The notes beneath the pieces are model-generated. The model did not search any database, was not told the origin of the DNA, and saw nothing but the letters and a program-made list of their open reading frames with translations. This document shows, one piece after another, positions 1 to 5,800 of a stretch of 7,635 nucleotides of DNA. The DNA comes from Methanosarcinales archaeon (lineage in GTDB: Archaea; Halobacteriota; Methanosarcinia; Methanosarcinales; Methanocomedenaceae). The DNA is taken from the NCBI GenBank assembly GCA_030666885.1, contig DAOUWY010000085.1, positions 1 to 7,635 of the forward strand. The letters run 5' to 3'. The translations under genes and the position numbers were made by a program. The number at the start of each line of letters is the position of its first letter. Position 1 is the first letter of the stretch.

Positions 1-315
1 AAGTATAAAGGAATTATTTATAAGGTGGTTCAAAAGTTTACAATGTTTCTCCCAAATGGGATACCTGTGAGAGCAGAATTAACTGTTACCTTTCAATCAG
101 TTATGACAAATGAAGAGTATGCAAAGAACATGGGAATTGAGGCTTGCAGAAAATTGTGGACAGTTAAGAGTGATGAGAGGCTTGATCTTATAGCTCATAA
201 GGCACTTAAGGATGTTACTCAATGGAGAAAGATTGCAGATGAAAATAATATAAATAATCCACTGGCATTTCCAAAAGATGAAGATATCGGCAGATTATTG
301 ATCATCCCTGATTAA
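1..315 (+). CDS. Afp7-like LysM tube/baseplate-initiator protein, 3' end only
   Basis: The reading frame is open to the left edge, so only the last 104 residues are present. A GTG at 25 could be read as a start, but the frame continues upstream without a stop, and the segment around it (VVQKFTMFLPNGIPVRAEL) looks like the final strands of a CIS tube-type domain, so the true start lies outside the window. A LysM-type fold follows: W53 opens it, then LDLIAHKAL, the WRKIADENNI segment, and a closing GRLLIIP, ending at TAA 313-315. In Afp/PVC systems a protein with this tube domain plus LysM layout (Afp7) joins the inner tube to the hub. The next gene is the hub, 13 nt downstream, which matches that role. 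LysM domains in this setting are structural (T4 gp53-like) and need not bind peptidoglycan. Family assignment is firm; the exact Afp7 equivalence is inferred from domain order and position. Confidence 0.88.
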   Translation, partial: KYKGIIYKVVQKFTMFLPNGIPVRAELTVTFQSVMTNEEYAKNMGIEACRKLWTVKSDERLDLIAHKALKDVTQWRKIADENNINNPLAFPKDEDIGRLLIIPD

Positions 316-328
316 GGAGCCTTGGTCC

Positions 329-1378
329 ATGGAAGGTAACATATTAAATCTTGCAAATTTCAAACTGCTCATAAATGGAACTGAGCTGCCGGAAGATTTA
401 TTTCTCGCAATCGAAGAAGTTACCATTGAAGATGAACTCAACTTGCCAGCGATGTTTACCATTAAGCTCAATGTTGTGGATTTTTTGGAAGGCAAATGGA
501 GAGGTATCGACCTTGAAACATTTAAGCTCGGTGATATCGTAAAGGTTTTTATGGGAATTGAGAGCCTTGAGGAAATGATGACGGGTGAGATAACATCACT
601 TGATTTTACCTTTGCAGATTATTCCTTTATGGAGATAAGGGGTTATGATAGATTCCACAGATTACGATTTGGAAAAATGAGGCGTTCCTTTAAGGACATG
701 AAAGACAGCGATATTGCATCATCCATTGCTTCAGAGATCAGTCTGACTCCTGATGTTGAAGACACAGCAACGGAACACTCTTATTTGTTCCAGAATAACC
801 AGAGTAATTATGAATTTCTCCTTGAACGTCTGCAACGCATCGGTTATGAAATGCTTGTTGATGACAAGACTTTTATTTTTCGTAAATCCGGTGAAGATAA
901 AACACCTGAGTTAACGCTCGAATATGGTTTGGATTTACAAACATTTTCAGTCCAGATAAGGACACTCACCGAAGGAAGCCAGGTAGAAGTGAGGGGATGG
1001 AACATTAAAGATAAAGAAGAGATCACTGCTACTGTTTCAAGTGGCAGTGAAACGACAAAGATGGCTGGCAAAGAATCAGGTTATGAAATATCTGAAGCAG
1101 CATTTGGTAAATCATCGACCTCCATTCTTTCTGATATGATTCTTGATTCGCAAGATGCTGAAAATATTGCTAAGGCAACATATAATAAAATGCTCAAAGA
1201 ATTTTTGAGAGGAGAAGGGGTATGTATCGGGATGCCAGAAATAAGAGCCGGCAAAACTGTAGAAATAAAAGGGTTTGGAGAAAGGCTCAGTGGTACATAT
1301 TATATAGTTTCGACAGTTCATTCCATCAGTAAAGGAATATATACAACCACATTTAAAGTGAGGAGAACGGGCGTATGA
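329..1378 (+). CDS. Baseplate hub protein (gpD/gp27-like; N-terminal half of Afp8/VgrG)
   Basis: A 349-residue protein that resembles the phage late control gene D / T4 gp27 family. Recognisable parts are an N-terminal beta domain (FKLLINGTELPEDLFLAIEEV), the GYDRFHRLRFG segment at residues 105-115, the NQSNYEFLLERLQRIGYEM segment from about residue 157 (typical of gpD/VgrG hubs), and a C-terminal beta domain ending KGIYTTTFKVRRTGV. Family members form the trimeric hub that adapts the sixfold tube to the threefold spike. The ATG at 329 is chosen because AAGGAG (314-319) lies 9 nt upstream and overlaps the stop of the previous gene. The stop overlaps the spike gene in an ATGA. In Afp8, Pvc8 and T6SS VgrG the hub and spike are one polypeptide; here the hub stands alone, as gpD does in P2-type phages. 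The C-terminus looks complete, so this is not a truncated fusion. Confidence 0.92.
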   Translation: MEGNILNLANFKLLINGTELPEDLFLAIEEVTIEDELNLPAMFTIKLNVVDFLEGKWRGIDLETFKLGDIVKVFMGIESLEEMMTGEITSLDFTFADYSFMEIRGYDRFHRLRFGKMRRSFKDMKDSDIASSIASEISLTPDVEDTATEHSYLFQNNQSNYEFLLERLQRIGYEMLVDDKTFIFRKSGEDKTPELTLEYGLDLQTFSVQIRTLTEGSQVEVRGWNIKDKEEITATVSSGSETTKMAGKESGYEISEAAFGKSSTSILSDMILDSQDAENIAKATYNKMLKEFLRGEGVCIGMPEIRAGKTVEIKGFGERLSGTYYIVSTVHSISKGIYTTTFKVRRTGV

Positions 1379-2010
1379 GCATTACTGGTATTTTTGAACA
1401 AAACAGGAGGCTGTCATCTAAAATACATGGAGTTATCACAGGAATTGTTACAAATAACCAGGATCCTGACGAACTTGGACGTGTCAAGATAAAAATACCT
1501 CGCATAAGTGGAGAAGATGAATCAAACTGGGCCAGGGTCATTTCTTTAATGGCAGGAAAAGATAGAGGTGCATTTTTCTTACCAGAGGTGGATGATGAAG
1601 TGCTTGTGGCATTTGAATGTGGCAATATCAGCATGCCTTATATCATCGGATCATTGTGGAATGGTGAAGATGTCCCACCTGAGACAAATAGTGATGGGGA
1701 GAACAATATCAGGATAATTAAGTCCCGAAGCGGACATATAATAAAACTCGATGATACTGACGGGGAAGAAAAGATAGAGATCGTGGATAAAAACGAAAAT
1801 AACATGATCATCATTGATACAAAAAATGAAACGATTTCCATTAAATCTAATAAAGATATTGAAATATCTGCACCAAATGGAAAAATTACTATGGACGCAA
1901 AGGACATTGAAACCACATCATCCGCTTCTACAAAGATTGAGGCTTCCTCTGTGGATCTCGAAGCATCAGGAAATACAAACATAAAAGGGGCAACGGTGAA
2001 TATTAACTAA
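1375..2010 (+). CDS. Spike protein (gp5/gpV/VgrG-like OB-fold plus beta-helical needle)
   Basis: A 211-residue spike. After a short N-terminal helix, residues 17-100 form a gp5/VgrG-type OB-fold: HGVITGIVTNNQDPDELGRVK at 18-38 (G35-R36-V37 is the conserved turn), SNWARVIS at 50-57, PEVDDEVLVAFE at 70-81, and PYIIGSLWNGEDVPP at 88-102. The segment SGHIIKLDDTDGEEKIEI begins the stalk, and from about residue 130 the chain becomes short alternating strands, as expected of a trimeric beta-helical needle. There is no lysozyme domain (unlike T4 gp5) and no C-terminal effector extension. The ATG lies inside the hub's stop (ATGA 1375-1378) with GAGGAG at 1360-1365, 9 nt upstream, which points to translational coupling with the hub. 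The PAAR gene follows at once, as expected for a spike that carries a separate tip. Confidence 0.93.
   Translation: MSITGIFEQNRRLSSKIHGVITGIVTNNQDPDELGRVKIKIPRISGEDESNWARVISLMAGKDRGAFFLPEVDDEVLVAFECGNISMPYIIGSLWNGEDVPPETNSDGENNIRIIKSRSGHIIKLDDTDGEEKIEIVDKNENNMIIIDTKNETISIKSNKDIEISAPNGKITMDAKDIETTSSASTKIEASSVDLEASGNTNIKGATVNIN
1762..2007 (+). other. Beta-helix needle region of the spike protein
   Basis: Spike residues about 130-211 are a run of short beta strands with regular alternation of hydrophobic and polar side chains (IIIDTKNETISIKS, KDIEISAP, GKITMDAKDIE, TKIEASSVDLEASG, TNIKGATVNIN). Spacing between equivalent hydrophobic pairs is roughly 7-10 residues. It lacks Cys and Pro-rich loops and is rich in Ser, Thr, Asn and Lys. 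By analogy with gp5/VgrG needles this is the triple-stranded helix that pierces the target. It ends at a beta strand, which suits docking of the separate PAAR tip. Exact boundaries are approximate. Confidence 0.7.
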
Positions 2011-2011
2011 T

Positions 2012-2410
2012 ATGAGTCAACCAGCAGCGAAACAGGGAGATCAGATCATGGCAACAGATATTCATATTGTGATGATACCAGCCCCGCCAGGGCCGCCTGT
2101 GCCTACACCGTTACCCCATCCTTTTACTGGGATTATCGATGGCAACCTAAGTCAGGATGTGAACATAATGGGAATGCCCGCAGCGACAGTTGATTCGACA
2201 GCTTCCAATACACCACCTCATATTCCACAGGGCGGCCCCTTCCAGAAGCCCCCTTCAAATAAGGCGACTATAAAGATGGGAAGCACTACGGTAAAGATAA
2301 ATGGGAAAATGGCAGCGAGAAATGGTGATATTGCTATGACCTGCAATGATCCTTCAGACATTCCCGGTGGCCAGGTGATAGCGGTTGGAACGGTATTGAT
2401 AGGAGGATAA
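2012..2410 (+). CDS. PAAR-domain spike-tip protein (Afp10-like)
   Basis: A 132-residue protein of the PAAR family. It opens with SQPAAKQGDQIMATDIHIV, continues with a Pro-rich stretch (residues 23-37), then GIIDGNLS and MGMPAATVDS, where PAAT stands in place of the namesake PAAR, and later KINGKMAARNGD and GGQVIAVGTVLIGG. The protein has exactly three His (H18, H36, H70) and one Cys (C111, in MTCND), the ligand set used for the metal at the apex of PAAR cones. Family members sharpen the spike and can carry effectors. Here there is no C-terminal extension, so no toxin is fused. The start at 2012 is kept because the AAKQGD segment before the internal Met13 is typical of the family; GGTGA at 1995-1999 is a modest ribosome site. 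Stop and next start are adjacent. PAAR before gp25 is the reverse of the afp9-afp10 order. Confidence 0.9.
   Translation: MSQPAAKQGDQIMATDIHIVMIPAPPGPPVPTPLPHPFTGIIDGNLSQDVNIMGMPAATVDSTASNTPPHIPQGGPFQKPPSNKATIKMGSTTVKINGKMAARNGDIAMTCNDPSDIPGGQVIAVGTVLIGG
2401..2406 (+). promoter_or_regulatory. Ribosome binding site of the gp25-like gene
   Basis: AGGAGG lies within the last codons of the PAAR gene, 4 nt before the ATG at 2411. It is the closest match to the anti-Shine-Dalgarno consensus in the window and fixes the start of the gp25-like gene, which begins immediately after the PAAR stop codon. Confidence 0.8.
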
Positions 2411-2809
2411 ATGGCAAACGCAGATTTTTTGGGCAGAGGCTGGAAGTTTTTGGTATCTGTTAAAAATGAAAAGATAGATTATTCTGAAGATGATGATTTG
2501 ATCAGGGAATCAATCAGGATAATACTTGGTACGGCAAAAGGTGAACGAGTCATGAGACCTGATTTTGGCTGTGGGATCAATGAGCTTGTTTTTACACCTA
2601 ATAACACCTCAACTGAAACGCTGATAGCCTTTCATATAGAAGAAGCATTACTCAAATGGGAGCCCAGGATTGATGTACAGGATGTAAGTGTATCACCTGG
2701 TGAAAATGAGACAAACAAACTTATCATAAATATCGAGTACAGGATAAAGTCAACAAATACCAAGAAAAACCTGGTATATCCATTTTACCTTGAAGGGAGT
2801 GAAACATAA
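2411..2809 (+). CDS. gp25-like baseplate wedge / sheath-initiator protein (Afp9-like, GPW/gp25 family)
   Basis: A 132-residue protein of the GPW/gp25 family, full length for the group. Diagnostic segments are LIRESIRIILGTAKGERVMRP at residues 30-50 (the G-x-R-x-M-R-P core), DFGCGINELVF at 51-61, TPNN, and the ALLKWEPRIDV segment at 79-89; EPRI is a hallmark of the family. By homology with T4 gp25 and Afp9 it forms part of the wedge and starts sheath polymerisation by extending the sheath's handshake strand network. The old label 'lysozyme' for this family is misleading; I see no catalytic site. The start abuts the PAAR stop behind AGGAGG. The stop shares one base with the next start (TAATG, 2807-2811). 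Confidence 0.93.
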   Translation: MANADFLGRGWKFLVSVKNEKIDYSEDDDLIRESIRIILGTAKGERVMRPDFGCGINELVFTPNNTSTETLIAFHIEEALLKWEPRIDVQDVSVSPGENETNKLIINIEYRIKSTNTKKNLVYPFYLEGSET

Positions 2810-5800
2810 TGCCTGTTAAAACGCCTAAAATCGACGATAGAGATCAACAGATGATAGTTGAACAGGTAAGGGAACTGGCTCTCTATTACTGTCCTGAGTG
2901 GAAAGATGTGGCATCTATTGAAGCTGATAAAAATGCCAATACCCTCATCCACATCTTTTCCAGGATGATGGAAATCATAACACAGCGATTGAACAAAGTG
3001 CCAGATAAAAATTTTCTGGCATTCCTGGACCTGGTTGGTGTGCACCTGTCCCCACCCAGGATAGCACATGCTCCTCTTACATTTACTATTGCAAAGGGGG
3101 GACCCCAATATGTCTCTATCCCTGCTGCCACCCAGGTTGCAGCACCGATCAAGGATAAAGAGCCAGTGGTTTTCGAAACAGAAAAGGAACTCACTATTAT
3201 TTCACCGAAACTGACCAAAGCGGTCAGTCTTTCTCCCGGCCAGGACCGGTGGACTGATCACAGTCCAGTCTTATTCGACAGTGAAAAGAAAGGTGTTGAG
3301 GACCTTTTCAAAGGGAGGGACCTTGTTCCTCATCGCCTTTGCCTTGGCCATAAGAAACTCTTCAGCTTCGAGGAGACTGCAACCATTGTATTAACTGTAA
3401 CACTTAAAAAAAATATTGAACTAAAGGCCCCCTGGGAAGTGAAATGGTATTGCTATAAGGATGATTCTCCAAACCAGGTTCCTCTGAGTGTGGCTGACAG
3501 CAATGATCCGGTTGTGAATCTATTAAAGAGCGGAAATATTACTTTTAGTAATGTCGGTGGTATTTCTAAAAAAACGTTGAAAGGATTTGAGAACTACTGG
3601 ATTTTTGCTGAACTGAAAAAGCCAATTCCGAAAGATACGTTGCCCCAAATCGATACGATTAAAGCAAAGGTAGAGATAACACCGATCTCATCAGCAGGCA
3701 CAGGAACAATTTCCAGTAATAATACCAGTACCAGTATAACAGGTAGTGGAACAGTTTTTACTAAAGAACTTGGCATAGGTGATTCCATAACAGCCGCAGG
3801 ACAAACCAGATCCGTCACAGGCATTTCCTCTGATACAGAACTGACTGTTAACTCTGCCTTTAAACCTGACCTTACTGGTAAGATACCCTTTTTGTACGGA
3901 CCATCTTTATCCCCTGATCTTGCATTTGTTAATAATTTTCCAATCGATATGACCAAGGATTTCTATCCTTTCGGAGAAAAACCACAATTCAATGATACGT
4001 TTTATATCGGTTCAAACGAGGTTTTTTCTAAGAAAGGAGCGATAATAACAGTAATGGTTGCACTTTCAGGAGAAGTAGATGTGCCGGATACCCAGAACAT
4101 TAAACTTCTCTGGGAATTCTATGATGGAAATCGCTGGATGAAACTGGGGGAAACAACCAATAACGGAGTAGATGCGGCCCGGGATACTTCCTCATTTACT
4201 GATTCAACCTTTGCTTTTAACAATAATGGAGTAGTAGCATTCACATGCCCGAAAATCAAAGCTTCGGAAATAAACGGCGAAGAAAATTACTGGATACGTG
4301 TCCGAATCATTGGCGGGAATTATGGTGAGGAAGCAACGTATGAAAACAAAACTGCCACTTATACCGACGCAGGAACAATCTCAAGTGTGGGTACAACAGT
4401 AACAGGTAATAAAACAGCCTTTACTCAAGAGCTTACCATAGGGGATTCGATAAATGCTGCAAATCAAACGAAGATCATCACTGCCATTTCCTCTGATACA
4501 GAACTTATCATCGACTCTGCATTTGATCCTCTTTTAACTGACGAAACATATACCTACTCCAAGACCCTGTGGGTCTATAAGCCAGCCACTTATAAACCGC
4601 CATCCATCAACACCTTGACTTTAGCATATGCATTCAAATCTTCAGGTGAAGACCTTGATGTTGTTCTGGCATACAATGATTTCGTCTACCAGGACCAAAC
4701 AAAAGCGATACAGTCTGGTAATAAATATTTCACTCCATTTCTCCCAGTGACTGATAAACAACCTGCCCTTTATCTGGCTTTTGATCAGGATATTGCCACC
4801 CTGCCTGTTACTATTTTTTTCCCCCTGATTGAAAAAGTGTTTACCACATACCAGAAAACCCAGCACGGGACCGAGGAGAATACCTCACTGGTCTGGGAGT
4901 ATTGGACGAAAAATAAATGGAGTGAAATGAAAATAGAAGATAATACCAGAAATCTGACAAAAAGGGAAATGGTTCAAATTCTTATTCCGGCAGATATTTT
5001 AAAGAGACCCTGTTTCGAATTTGAAACAGAGTATTACTGGATCCGGGCCCGGCTGGCAAAAGGGACGTATGGGGACTTTCCCAGACTAACAACGATCCAT
5101 ACTAATACGGTCCGGGCACATAATCTGGTAACAGTACAAAACGAAGTACTGGGTTCAAGCAATGGAACCCCGAACCAGGTCTTTACATTTTCGCGTTCTC
5201 CCGTTTTACCTGAACAAAAGGTCCTGATCAGGGAAGTTTCACTCATTGAAGAGGAAAGGCAGGTAATAATTTCTGATGAAGGGACGGATGCTATCGAAGA
5301 GATTTTAGATGACTCTGGCAACATTGTTGGGTTTTGGGTACGCTGGCATGAGATGGACCATTTCTCTTTTTCAAAGCCTAATAGCCGGCACTATGTCATT
5401 GACCGTAATAAAGGAACTATCATGTTCGGGGATGGAGAAAGGGGAATGATCCCTTTAGCAGGAACTGATCATATCAAATGCAGCTATCAATCCGGTGGGG
5501 GTGTTGACGGCAATGTCAAGGCCGGAACAATTACCAAACTCAGGACATCTTTTCCCTACATCGATTCTGTAACCAATCCCGAAGATGCCAGCGGAGGAGG
5601 TGCTGAGGAAAACCTGGACAGGGTAAAAGAACGGGGACCACAGACTCTTAAACACCGTGACCGGGCAGTCACACACGAAGATTTTGAATGGCTGGTAAGG
5701 GAGGCCTCGCCAAATGTTGCCAAAGTAAAATGTATGCCCACCCAGGATCCTTCCCTGCAGTTTACACCCGGATGGGTCACTCTGATCATCGTTCCCGAGA

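Noticed and set aside
1358..1380. Programmed frameshift or sequencing frameshift joining hub and spike
   Set aside because: No slippery run is present at the junction, the spike has its own GAGGAG site 9 nt before an ATG, and both protein ends look complete.
1762..2007. Low-complexity or tandem DNA repeat in the spike tail
   Set aside because: The periodicity is at the protein level (short beta strands of the needle); the DNA shows no tandem unit.
329..2010. Type VI secretion VgrG
   Set aside because: The spike resembles VgrG, but the hub is a separate gene and neighbours are LysM tube-initiator, gp25 and baseplate-J proteins with no Tss membrane or TssK/F/G genes in view.
2411..2809. A lysozyme activity for the gp25-like protein
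   Set aside because: The family name includes 'lysozyme' for historical reasons; the protein has the structural wedge motif set and no visible catalytic site.
2785..3218. Overlapping minus-strand open frames across the start of the Afp11-like gene
   Set aside because: They cover the well-conserved N-terminal wedge domain on the + strand and the ribosome site of that gene; shadow frames.
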